From the NCBI GenBank assembly GCA_019648995.1, contig BLXT01006233.1, positions 291,029 to 338,262 on the forward strand: a DNA stretch of 47,234 nt, written 5' to 3'. Positions 1 through 10,658 of this stretch are shown here, in pieces (positions within the stretch are counted from its first letter, which is position 1; every line of letters begins with the position of its first letter). Source of the stretch: Plakobranchus ocellatus. Taxonomy: Eukaryota; Mollusca; Gastropoda; Plakobranchidae. The translations under genes and the position numbers were made by a program. The notes below the pieces were generated by a model. The model saw only the letters and a program-made list of their open reading frames with translations, did not search any database and was not told where the DNA came from.

Positions 1-468
1 CTTTAAATCCATCACAGCACCAAGAGCTGTCAAGATCTAAGAACAAGAGGTCTTTATTCTCAACTACTTTTGCGAGCCTTCACTTCCACTTGAAATCTTC
101 TCCTAACTTGAGAACCTAAAAGCCTGAGGTTATGGTGTGGGTTCAAATGCTAACTGACAAGAACCTAAAAACCTCATATATTCGCAAAAAAATCCAAATC
201 TACTAGCCTGAAAGACATAAAAAGGCTGACATCATTTTAAGCAAAGAAAGACTTAAATTCATAACAAAAAATCCCAGAATATGCAATAGCGCCTATCATT
301 GTGCTGCTATTCATGAAAATTAATAATGATTTACCTTTTTTCAAAAATTGTTTCAATGGTTTGTGCATATCACCTACATTGCCACAAGATTTATTTGAAA
401 ATTTCAAGGATTTCTTTGCTGCCATTTTTCGTTTTACATGGATCCACAGGTATTATCTGTTATCTATN

Positions 469-531
<63 letters not shown>

Positions 532-950
532 CTTCCTTTTTTTCCTTTTTATCTCTGATAACTATCAAGGAAAACATTCTACAGATACACAACTGAGTAA
601 GCTTTATTTATTAGCATTGACAATAAAGCTTGCACTGTGATGATATTTTTTTGTGTATGTGTCACGAATAGCTTAGTGCTATTAAGTTATAGTTATAGAT
701 CTAGTTGACCACAGCCTGTGAGTTTTCTGACAATGCGTTCTTTTACAAAAGACTAAAGAACAGAAATAAAAGCCGTGCCGAAAATGAAAAAAAGGTTTAT
801 TAACATTAACGAGGAACAGTTTTGGAACAGTAATTTAATTTCTACATTTTTTACATCTACAGCATACTAAACGCTTTCAAGCATCAGCGGTTTATTTCTC
901 AACGGTCTCTGCAACTTTTCTCCAACGATCTCACAGCCCAGCGCCCACAG
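1..950. other. Non-coding left flank with (CT)n tract
   Basis: No gene is visible. Positions 469-528 are a poly-C run passing into (CT)n, with a single undetermined base at 468. The short open frames here are translations of the CT repeat and are not genes. Around 205-235 the wording resembles the 3' part of the tRNA-derived SINEs found elsewhere in the window, but it is too short to call. Confidence 0.6.
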
Positions 951-951
951 A

Positions 952-1162
952 TTCTAGAAAATACTAGCACGGGCTAAATAAGCGATAAAAAATTTTAAAC
1001 CAAACATTCTAGAACTTCTAGAACAAAAAATCACCGAGTTATGTCATCATGGTTAGCTAAAAATACTGGCCAATCAAACTTACCCATATGTCACACCCAC
1101 CATGGATACGACCTGTTAACTTCCTATAAACAAAGGTCCCTTTTCTTCGAGACTTTCTAGAA
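952..1162. promoter_or_regulatory. Cluster of four TTCTAGAA palindromes (HSE-like)
   Basis: The 8-bp palindrome TTCTAGAA occurs at 952-959, 1007-1014, 1016-1023 and 1155-1162. The middle pair abuts with one base between units. TTCnnGAA is the core of a heat-shock element, but a standard HSE keeps two bases between successive GAA and TTC units, so the tandem pair is off-register by one base. A CCAAT motif lies near 1069. No downstream gene is recognised, so the regulatory role is inference. Confidence 0.3.
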
Positions 1163-1519
1163 ATCCCTATGATGTAAAAGGGTAAACAAAGCTTAAACCA
1201 AAAAAGCACTACTAAACTAAAAAATAGGCATAATCTAGGCCTATCAAAATCTTTCCACGCATATAAAGTAAACAAGGCCATAACACAATACAATTCATTC
1301 CGTGTCGAGATGTAAATCTAGATCTACACCCAATACACACGCACCACAACCAGTTATCACAGATTGACAGATTGTTTTTGTGAAATTCATGAAACATTTC
1401 AAAGTACCCATTTTACATTTCTAAATGACAATAATTATTGTTGAGCAAAAACGGTTGTGTTTTTGCCCTTACGTAAATCTTTTTTATTTCTTTTTTGCTA
1501 CACATATTTACAAAATTTC

Positions 1520-1615
1520 CCAAAGTGAAGGCACATCTGTTAGGATAGTTGACCACCAGAGAGAGGTCCGAGGATCGATTCCTAGTCCATGTCAAGAAAT
1601 TATTTTGTTGCTACC
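1520..1615 (+). repeat. tRNA-derived SINE head, fragment
   Basis: The stretch carries a B-box-like sequence (GGATCGATTCC near 1571) and ends in a GTCAAGAAATTATTTTGTTGC-like tail. The same tail occurs at about 29,855-29,882. It abuts the truncated 3' side of the FREP relic, which suggests the SINE insertion marks that relic's boundary. Confidence 0.5.
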
Positions 1616-1631
1616 CTGTGTTCACTCATGC

Positions 1632-2160
1632 TTATATGACGTGGTGATTCAGGGCATTCGTAATCTCCCAGCCGTATGGCATAGTTGTTGTCCTCATCGC
1701 CAATAGAAAACGTGCTGTAATGAGCAAACGCCGACTTTCCCTGGTACTTGAGATCCACCTTAAGCTCGTAAGTGCCACTGCTGGTGTTGGTATTGATGTT
1801 GTCGTTCGCCAGCTAGAGATTCTTGACCTGGAATTTGAGATCCACCCTAAGCTCACAAGTGCCACTGCTGGTGCTGGTATTGATGTAGTCGTTCCCCAGC
1901 CAGAGATTCTTGACCTGGTATTTGAGATCCACCCTAAGCTCGTAAGTGCCACTGCTGGTGATGGTGTGGATATTGTCGTTCCCCAGCCAAAGATTCTTAA
2001 CCTAGAACTTGAGATCCACCCTAAGCTCGCAAGTGGCACTGCTGGTGCTGGTATTGATGTTATCGTTCCTCAGCCAGAAATCAGCATCGAGAGATCCAAC
2101 TTATCTCTTCCATGTGGCCTCGACTGCTGGTCCTATTCTTGGTCATATGGAAATGCATGT
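1632..2160 (-). pseudogene. Decayed FREP fibrinogen-domain fragment
   Basis: Read on the reverse strand, this matches the middle of the fibrinogen domain of the intact FREP gene at 9.9-13.9 kb. It runs from a weak match to the DWATYKKG region, through GSLDADFWL and the NDNI..SSGTYELRVDLK segment, to KSAFAHYS, DEDNNYAIRLGDY and a residual DHH region with a short deletion. In that frame there are stops: one TAA just before GSLDADFW, and two TAG codons inside the repeated section. The segment encoding about 29 residues (NDNI to VDLK) is repeated in tandem. No signal peptide, Ig or stalk part is seen. It is a relic of a second, inverted FREP locus. The open frames on either strand here are out of frame with the homology. 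Confidence 0.8.
1736..2090 (-). repeat. 87-bp in-frame tandem repeat inside FREP relic
   Basis: Equivalent points of the unit (the GTCGTTC motif and its variants on the plus strand) fall at 1801, 1888, 1975 and 2062, exactly 87 bp apart, giving about four copies. 87 bp is 29 codons, so the amplification preserved the reading frame. Copies differ at scattered positions, so the amplification is not brand new. In the intact FREP the unit corresponds roughly to residues 435-463 of the fibrinogen domain. Confidence 0.85.
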
Positions 2161-2320
2161 CAAAACATCGCTAACCAAAACCGACATCGCTGAAGTGCAG
2201 GACCTTGGGAAGGACCTTAAGGCAGAGAAGAGAGCATTACGTGAAAAGCTAGAGAGGCAACTGCACTGGTCTTGCATAAAAGGACAGCTTTTTCAGGGAC
2301 CTCCGTAGATTTACAGGGGA

Positions 2321-2322
<2 letters not shown>

Positions 2323-2396
<74 letters not shown>
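2323..2396 (+). repeat. (TTA)n microsatellite
   Basis: About 24 uninterrupted TTA/ATT triplets. Confidence 0.95.
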
Positions 2397-2397
<1 letters not shown>

Positions 2398-2593
2398 TGT
2401 CTTTTGCATTCGAAACAGAATTGTCTTACAAGACCAAAAATGCAAACTTAAACCCAAGAATCAGCGTTGTTTTGTTTTGTTTTTTTCTTCTTTTTTAATA
2501 TTGATTAATTAGCACAAAGGCCTCGTGCCAATGTTTTTTAGCCTTTAGATGTTATGATCTGTCATAAAACATTTTAAAAAGTGTACTCGAATT

Positions 2594-3193
2594 ATGCATG
2601 AAAAGTTCAAGTTCTTTTATAAACGAGTAGATTTTCAATCCTCCACTATTCCAGAAATATATCACTGTTTGCAGAGTAATAACAAAAGAATTTTTTTTAC
2701 AAAAATTTGGACATGCCACTCAGCAAGAAGACATTTTCAGCAGCTACAAGAACAACAACACTTTAAAAGCCCTTATTGGGCTATGCTCCTAGTGGAGTTA
2801 TCTCTTTGATTTTTGATTTGTGGCTTTGGAAGAGTTGGGGTTTCTGATCAGGATTTTACCCTAAAAGTAGCCTTTTGTACAGACAAGAAGCTAGGGACAG
2901 TGTCTTTGCAGACAGAGGTTTTACCTCGCTTCGAGAAGAATACGAAAAAAAAAGGCATAACTCTTTTAACCCCTACATTTTTCCTAAGAGACAACATTCA
3001 GTTTGAAGTTGAAAAAACAATTAAAAACAAACGTCTTTCTTGTCACCGCTGCCATGTGGAAAGAGAAATTGGAAAGTTGAAGTTTAAAATACTTTACAAA
3101 CTAGTTCCAGTTGGCTTGAAAATTTTTGAGATTTTTACGGTTTGCGTTTCTCTTCCCATTTCTTTCAACCTCCCATACAGCAAAAATGGGTAA
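2594..3193 (+). pseudogene. Harbinger-like (DDE_Tnp_4 type) transposase relic
   Basis: The frame from 2813 contains a GRVGVSD segment, resembling the conserved GxxSD motif of this family. It then has a Phe-rich PTFFLRDNIQF stretch, and at 3050-3087 CHVEREIGKLKFKIL, close to the family's RIHVERxIGRxKxFxIL motif with its catalytic Glu. The tail FTVCVSLPISFNLP matches the usual VCxxLxNFxxP ending. The region before 2813 looks like the preceding part of the domain with damaged motifs. The whole is short (about 200 codons in pieces), interrupted by a stop between the two open stretches, and has no inverted repeats that I can see. It is a dead C-terminal fragment. Confidence 0.6.
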
Positions 3194-5395
3194 TAATGGG
3201 GAGTAACTAGTAAGAAAAATAAAATTTGTCACAGGTTTTTTTTTTTAGTCATAATAGCTTTAAATAAATTACATTGCTATTTCACTTTGTAACCCCCTTG
3301 AGAACTCACTTATCCATGAGTCCATTGTTTAGCAATGCAATAATAATAAAAGGTCATATGAGCTTTCTTCTACCTAGGTCTATTGAGAAAATCAATTCGG
3401 CCTTGTACTATGCATGTCACGGATTTTTGTTTGTTTGTACCAGTGCAACGATTTTTTAACATCCTGATTTACAGAACTTGCACTTTTGTCTGAAAGAAAT
3501 ATTTTCCTCTAGTTTCCCTGAGGCTAAGTCGAGTCTACATAATTTAATTTTCTGATGAATTGCGATAGGCTCTGCATTCCGCTCTGATTTCCTTCTTTTT
3601 TGTCCTATATTAAAATAAAATGTTACTTAAAAGTCTAAGAAGACCGTAACAGGAGGTTCAAACTACACGCGTATTTCACTTAAACAGCGCAGTGCAATGC
3701 TATTTTTTTTATCGAGTGACTGGCATTTATGGGAGTTTTTGTATAATTGGTGTCCTCACGTTGTATGGAAAATTGCGTATTTAAGAAATATTTTGATTAT
3801 TTTCAATTTCGTTGTTAACTGTGCATTCAATAATTATTCGTTTTCGGCATATTTTCATGTCTTTAGGAAGAATTAACACTTGAGAAAGCAGCTTAAAAGA
3901 ACTTTGAACTTAAGCTGCTTTTGTCACAGTTAAGAAACACATTTAGGTTGATGTTTTCCTCTGAAAAACAGTACCGGTATTTACAAAGAATAAAGAAGCA
4001 AGTTATACAAAGGAAAACTCCTTTCTGCACTGTTTCAGCATGCAAACACGTGAAATAACTTCGGACATGCAAAGAGTTTCATCTTCAACAGATGCCTCAA
4101 GCAAGTGCAGTTTGTTCCTCCTACAACTGCTTCAACACGTCAGTGATTATACATCTGTAATGAGATGAAGATATATATCAACATTTTCGCCATAAAATAT
4201 ATTATTTGTTTATGTGCTATCTATTAACATCTCATTGATGAAGACCTGTTAACAATGTGCTACAAACGGAGAAAGACGAGATGAGGAAATGCCTATTTTT
4301 CAGAGGAGAATGCATGTGTGCGGTGATGATGATAAAGACAAACTGTTTAAAAAAATGCCAAAAGGACAAAAATAGTCTACTTTTCTTTAATAATAACAGA
4401 ATTAAATCGAAATTATGTGAGCATGGATATTTTAACATAAGGTATTTAGTTATTTGTAACAAATAGGCCTTAAGCATACACATCTTCAGTTATCTCAGTA
4501 ATGATACTTTATCATTGGTGCCTTGGCAACCATACCATGGTATCTATTACTTACAAAAGTTTTGCACCGCACATTAGGAAAGCAAACTATAGTATCTATA
4601 GATACGATTCTTTGCCATGGCCAATTTGCCTAAACGCCATATCATATTTCGAGATACTTTAGTTTGCTTGCCGGAAAGCCATAAATGTTAGGACTGAATG
4701 CCTAGATGCGATGGTTTTAGAAAGAATATTGCTTGATTTAAGCTTCTTATGACGCCAATATGGTGCTTTTTTTTAAGAATGTTAACAAATACAGGACAAA
4801 ATAAATTACTTCTGAAATCCCATATGCCTAAATACAAAATTCATCAATTAAAAGCAATTATAGAGTAAAAACACATTGACTGTCTTATTGTTTGGACAGA
4901 AAATTAACAAAGGTAAAAAGAGACTAATTTTTACTATAGTCTAGGCTGTCGTGTTTGATAGCTATCTTTAACTATATTCTCCACCCAAAAGTAACAATAC
5001 CAAAAGCACACGATTTAGTATTATTTAAAAACGTGTGCATAGAATTCTTTGCTAGACATTGATTTGAAACACAGTGATTTTTTTTTTCCGAAACGCACAT
5101 AACACCCACACATTCACGTCATGACATAAACCATAACGGTATGTTGAGCAAAAGTGTTACTTAATTTATGAGTTTTTTGAGTCACTTCTTTGACACTCTT
5201 TTAAATGGAGAAATTCAATTATTTGATGCTGTATTTTCGAAGAATGAATGGTGGGTCGAGGGCACCAGCTGTCTGGTGCACAAATCCATCAAATCTCTCT
5301 CCTCATCCGTATCAATTCTACATGTTCGTCCATTATTCACTAATTCTAAACGAAGAGTACTATGGTCAATATCAATCTTTTCCGTATTCTTATCG
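3194..5395. other. Gene-free AT-rich stretch
   Basis: No coding exon, RNA gene or recognisable transposon is visible. The few open frames are short, AT-driven and without domain-like wording. The only structure noted is the palindrome/inverted-repeat cluster at 4.53-4.67 kb. Confidence 0.6.
4532..4668. repeat. Palindromes and imperfect inverted repeat
   Basis: ATACCATGGTAT at 4532-4543 and GTATCTATAGATAC at 4592-4605 are perfect palindromes. AGCAAACTATAGTATCT at 4581-4597 is mirrored, with one mismatch, by AGATACTTTAGTTTGCT at 4652-4668. This could be the remains of a small inverted-repeat element or chance. Confidence 0.5.
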
Positions 5396-7043
5396 TCAGG
5401 TTGACCTCTTTGTAATCTCCATTGGCTGAAATGAATTAAAAAAAAAAGAAAGAAACGGAGCTGGACTTATGTTAAGCCAATGTATTTTATTATTGTCAAT
5501 GTCCAAATCAAAATTGGCCAACATTCCCGCTATCTCCTTGAAATCTAAGAGGCTGCCAATGTCTAATTTTTTCACAATATACTGAGGCTGCTTGTGTCTG
5601 GCTACTCTCATCACTGCTGCCCATTGGCCTGTAGTATAAACTTCGATGGTTCTTGAAGCATGCTCAATAGCACCGTGAACAGAGTCATTTTCATTTTTAC
5701 TGTGTCCAGGAACAAAAAAGATGTGCTCAATTTCTGCAAGTGGCATTTTATTTATGGCAAGCCAATGCATGGTGACAAAGTTCCGATTTTTGTTTTGGCC
5801 ATCTGCCGAGTCGGAAAAGAGAGCAACAATCTTCATATTGTTGTCTTCCGCCTCTTGCAGCGCCCCGTAAACACAAGAAACGATTTCAATTGAGCCTCTG
5901 CCTGCTTGTCCCTCATGCTACACATTGCACGTTGCTTTAGTAAAACTCAGCTCGTACAAGCTAAGAATGTACATTGACAGTTTTCTTTTTGTAATACCAA
6001 ATGGCTGCACTTATCTTTAGTGTTACAAGAATCTCTTCCAGATAAAAAATTAAGGCCGCAAAGCTGTTATCTGCTCCAGACCTTTCCTTGTATGCCTGCT
6101 TGATCTGAATGACATCTGTGTGTTCAGGTAAGTATGTCATACTACTCCTGAATATCTCTTCTGCCATCATCTGTCAAGCCGTTATATCGCGTACACAAGT
6201 CGCACAGGTCTTTTGATAAGCGATGGACTCCCAAGTTGTATTATGTGTTAAATATGCCCCTCTATGTGCGCAGAGACAGAGGTGTTTTGTTTAAAGCACG
6301 CCTAGCCTGGATTCCTCATACAGTCTGTGCATCATGGAAACATTCAGATGCCCCCTTAGGTACTGCCTGTTTGTGTTCTTTCGGCAATAGGGGCTGTCCA
6401 TCACTGGAAATGACTCAGTATGGTTGCGGATATATTTTTCCTCATTCTCCTGATGGATGTGATTACCACCTCTATTTACTACCTGGATGATGGGGTCTTC
6501 ATCATGTTTGTCTAGAGCAATGGAAACCATTTGCTCGTTTATGGCTAAGGTGTGCAGAAAAAAAGTCAAACCTGAATTCTGGTCTGTTGGTAATCCCCGG
6601 CATATTGTATTTTTTCTTCGACTACCATTCGGCGTTTGTGTTTTGTTTTCTTTCCTATTTACATACTTATTGATCAATAACTTTTTCTCAACTATTGTTC
6701 TTAAACCCCAAAACTGATGGAATAGATATTCCCTTTGCTCTGCGCTAATATTGGCATTTCTTGGCAATTTTTCACCACAACCTGGTTTAATGTTCCGGCT
6801 TTTCGTTACCTCACCATCTTTTCCTGTATATTCTTCTTCATCTCCATTAAGAGCTCTTTCTATTTTATTTCTTTCCCAGCTCACGGGTTGTCTTTGGTCC
6901 TCCTGAAAAGAGGGAGAAAAGAGCAGAGTAGAGCAAAGTGAACCGGACTTCGAGGCAACAACTGAATTAGATTTGGAGTCCTGTTCGCTATTTTCTTGCT
7001 GATCGCTGCCGGTTGAGATTCTAGCAATGAGCCTATCATCCAC
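5396..7043 (-). pseudogene. Broken DUF7869-like gene (transposon-associated family?)
   Basis: Successive reverse-strand frames spell one protein in order. First comes a Trp-Asn-Lys basic patch and a Cys-containing segment followed by an AEQREYLFHQFW motif. Next is a TFFLHTLAINE segment, then ESFPVMDSPYCRKNTNRQYL and a MMHRLYEE end (7043-6291). A shifted frame gives LGVHRLSKDLCDLCTRYN (about 6250-6190). Another gives TKRKLSMYILSLY, RGSIEIVSCV, SDSADGQNKNRN and GHSKNENDSVH (about 6010-5620). This order resembles the uncharacterised animal proteins carrying the DUF7869 domain (SDxCxGQNKN, GHTxNExD motifs). The tract has at least two frameshifts, an early stop after 6291, and a TAG where the family usually has Trp just before HEG (about 5916). 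It is not expressible as one protein. Link to a mobile element is inference. Confidence 0.65.
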
Positions 7044-8207
7044 TGATCGATCCCTCCATCCCCCCCCTTTCCATCATACTCTCCCTACTTGGATCTGGTA
7101 CGCTATCTGCTAGAACAGTGTCATCTCTATCGTCGGCAATCAACCAATCAACATTCTTTCTTTCAGCTTTGTATCATTACATTTATCCCCAGTGGATTTA
7201 TCTTCACTATTCTGAATCTCACTTAGCATGCAGTTCATGACACTCAAGCAGTCATCCTCAATACTACAAAAATATTAATGTAGATTACTTCCAACAAGAA
7301 AATTTCCTTGACTGAGTGAACTAGACAAAAAGGTTATAGCATACCAAATGTATTGTGTAACATTGTCCGTTCGTTGCCCATTATAAACCAGTATCACCCT
7401 GTTTTCCATTAACTAGATCTAGATTACCTGAATTTCAAATTAGGGTTATTTCGTTTTCTATTGAATTTGAAGATCTTTGAACTTCTTTTTCATTCAGCCT
7501 TGTCTTTATTATCCGAAAACCATTTTCTACCTCTTTAGATATACTCTCTCTCTTCAAGTGCCTTGCTTATAAGCGTTGGCGATCATGTCCCTCTACAAAT
7601 CCCAATCTTTAACAGCGGTCAGTGTCTATCACCTGGTTTCCACGCTCTGGACAAGTTAGACGTTAGTGCATTTTTCTGTCTAAGCAATAGCTCAGCGTGT
7701 CAGCGATTTAGCTCATCATTTCGATACATTTCTGTAAAAAAATCGGAGCTTATTGTAATTCAATCTGAGATACTCTAGGCTAGATTTAGAAACATGTGTT
7801 AGATCGCAGAGTCAGTTTTTTATTGTGTAATTTGATGCGTTTCAACAGTATTATCAAAAATGGAAATAGTCGGCCTAGCAAGCAATTGTAGATCTAACCT
7901 CAAAACTTTGAAATCTGATCATACATTATTAAAAATCTTTAGAGTGGAATTAAGCAACCAAAATAGATGAATCAGTCTGCGCAATAATAAATCTAAATTT
8001 GTACAGCTGTTAATTTTCTATCTATTCTCAGGTTTTTTTTTATAAAGATCTAATAAATAGAAACACCTCAGTAGGCGTGGTCGAGCAACAGTTAGTTGTG
8101 GCTAGCCTCACTATTCAAGTTCAGAAAAAAAAAAAAAGAAAAAACCTAAAAATAGTTCATGCAATAGGGGAAATTGTAGAACACCAGAAAGGGTATTGGT
8201 TGTTCTA

Positions 8208-8357
8208 CTGCTGTTGTTGCTGCTGCTGCCGCTGCTCACGCCGCTGCCACTCTTGCCCCTGCCGTTACCACCACTCCCATCACCACCACCATCACCACCA
8301 CAACTACTACTACTACTACTACTTCTACTATTACTACTACTACTATTGCTGCTGCTA
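8208..8357. repeat. Compound trinucleotide microsatellite
   Basis: Successive blocks of (CTG)n with interruptions, (CAC)n, (CTA)n and (CTG)n. Translating it gives runs of Cys, His or Tyr on one strand and Ser or Val on the other, which are artefacts of the repeat. Confidence 0.9.
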
Positions 8358-8457
8358 TAAGTAGGCCTACTGCGTTTCTGCAAAGAGAAAGTTCACGTGT
8401 TGCGCGGTAACTGCTCTGAGGTAATACTTGTACAATTGTTATTTTCAGCACTGCCTC

Positions 8458-8517
<60 letters not shown>

Positions 8518-8530
8518 TCTCTCTCTCTTT
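8458..8530 (+). repeat. (CT)n microsatellite
   Basis: A near-perfect CT tract breaking up into CTTT-containing units at its right end. Confidence 0.95.
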
Positions 8531-9726
8531 TTCTCTTTACGCGTTAGGTCTCTGTATCCGTTCTTTACAAAAGCGATTTATTGTGCTATTGTGCAACAAA
8601 CATTATTAAAAAGCTTTACAAAAACAGATAACAGAATATTGTAACATATTTTGACTTTTGTTTCTTTCTTTTACTATCTTCAGTGCGTTTGAAGTCAACG
8701 AATCTTATAAAAGAATGTGTTATAATTTTATAGGAATTAAAAACATAATTTTAACCAATGAAAATCCTCTCTGCTTTGGAAGAGGCAAAATTTGTTGGGT
8801 TTTTTTTTTATATTTTTTATGGTGCCCTAAATTATAAACATATTGTATATTTGTGCTTGTCTTTTCACTAATAAATCTTTACGATAACGTTGATGAGCAG
8901 TCATGTGTATGTGATAACAAAATTTGTATGTATGTGAGAATCTAAATATAATCTATGAGGGTTTTTTTTTTGTTTTTGTTTACTTTTATGCAGCCATGCA
9001 GAATTCATTCATCAATTTTGTTTTACGGTATTGCCACAACATATGACACCTAATATCATTGTGATAGCATGAGGACTTTTGTGTATCTTTCTACCTCATC
9101 GTTTTATTTTATCTTTCTTACAGCCTCACAAAATCACTGGGCTTGTTTAAAAAATAGCATTTTCTTTATTTTTGGCAACGTCCCTTCCATAATGTTCTTT
9201 TTTCTTTCTTTTTTTTCCTTTAATTTTTGTGCATTCTTCGTTTCATTCGCAAAAAAAAAAAATGCACTGATCTTCATTTTCGTTTTCGGAAGGCTGATTA
9301 GGAGCGCACAAGAATGTGAATGAGCATTAATATTTTGACCAGATAGAGAAAGATCCAATTACTCAAAAACAGCCTGTTTCGTTGTCTTTGCGTGGGATAG
9401 AGATATAGTTTCTTTTCCCACGATCTGCACAGTATCATGCTAAGCTTGAACTAAACAAAACTATTGCGTTGGGTGTCATCACGACTCTGTAAAATAAACT
9501 CAGAGCAATTTCAAGGAAAACACATCCACGATAATATTTACTTAGAGCGTGGTTTTTTTGCATATGTCAAGTGCGCAATTTTCTGCTTCAGTCATAAAAA
9601 AAATAAAAAAAACTGTTCGTGTCACGTTCTAGGCATATCCTTTTCGCCTTTATCAACCACCAATACAAAATGACAGAAACGAGCAAACAAATAACAAGAT
9701 TCACGTTGTTTGTTTTCAAAAGATAG

Positions 9727-9734
9727 TATAAAAG
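9727..9734 (+). promoter_or_regulatory. Putative TATA box of FREP gene
   Basis: TATAAAAG lies 145-152 bp upstream of the FREP start codon. That predicts a start of transcription near 9757 and a 5' UTR of about 120 nt with no intron. This is a perfect match to the metazoan TATA consensus at a sensible distance. No transcript data back it. Confidence 0.5.
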
Positions 9735-9878
9735 AGTTCTGTCAAGTGTTATTGTAAAGCTTCTCATGTTGGATTTGAATCTATTCTGTAGATAGAAAGA
9801 ACGTATTCGAAAAAAAAATTCTTTTCACTTGGGTGTTGTTTAATAGACTGCAGAAAGATCTGGTAGAATATCGCGAAG

Positions 9879-10605
9879 ATGAGTACACTTCTCACACTGC
9901 TTTGTCTGATGTGCATCATCTCTGGAATCAACAGTAAATTTGTCTCTTGTTTTGTTTTGTTTTTTGGTATATATATATATATTTCTTTACTTGCGAGGAA
10001 AAGCACAAACTAATAATACCCAACGTATTATTATTTTAATACTATTAATTATAATCATCAACATTAATCATTATTACAGTATTTTTTTTATTATTATCGT
10101 TTCAAGGTGAGTAGCTTTAATTAGATAATTTAGCATTCTACAGGATGCAAGCAGTGTTATCAATACAATGTACGGGTCCAACATATTTTATTGCGAATCG
10201 GTTATGCTAGACTATTTAGATTTTCTTTAATTCTTACTGCTTATTTAGATCTTTCTTAGATTATTGCAGAACTATTGAGTACTTTATGTGAATGACGGAA
10301 TGAAAACGTTGCTACAGTTGTTAGAGACTCTGAGCACTATTTAAAGAAGAGAGAGATGATTTCCTTTTGAAGTAGTTGTTACAATTCATATAGTTAATTA
10401 ATTAAGTCTTACTGATTTTATTTGATAAAATTAAAAACAAAACAAAAATTGTAATAAGATAAGCTGATTTTTCTTCCCAAAGAAAAGCAGCATAATAAAA
10501 CTAACTAATTAAACAAACTAATTGTTGTATAACCAGTTCTACTAACGGGTGAATTGAACCACACAACCATGATTCAGTGGACAGAAAGAGAGAGGGCGAG
10601 AGAGA

Positions 10606-10658
<53 letters not shown>

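Larger units (their letters stand above)
7044..9720. other. Gene-free stretch upstream of FREP
   Basis: No exon is recognised. It holds the compound trinucleotide tract at 8.2 kb and the (CT)n tract at 8.46 kb. The open frames over these are repeat translations. The part nearest 9720 is the distal promoter region of the FREP gene, but I see no convincing factor-binding cluster there. Confidence 0.55.

Noticed and set aside
1720-2193. 157-codon plus-strand open frame with a repeated amino-acid pattern
   Set aside because: It is antisense to the FREP relic. Its apparent protein repeats are the 87-bp DNA repeat read on the wrong strand.
8208-8357. Possible polyhistidine or polyserine protein
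   Set aside because: It is a compound trinucleotide microsatellite. All frames are equally open and repetitive.
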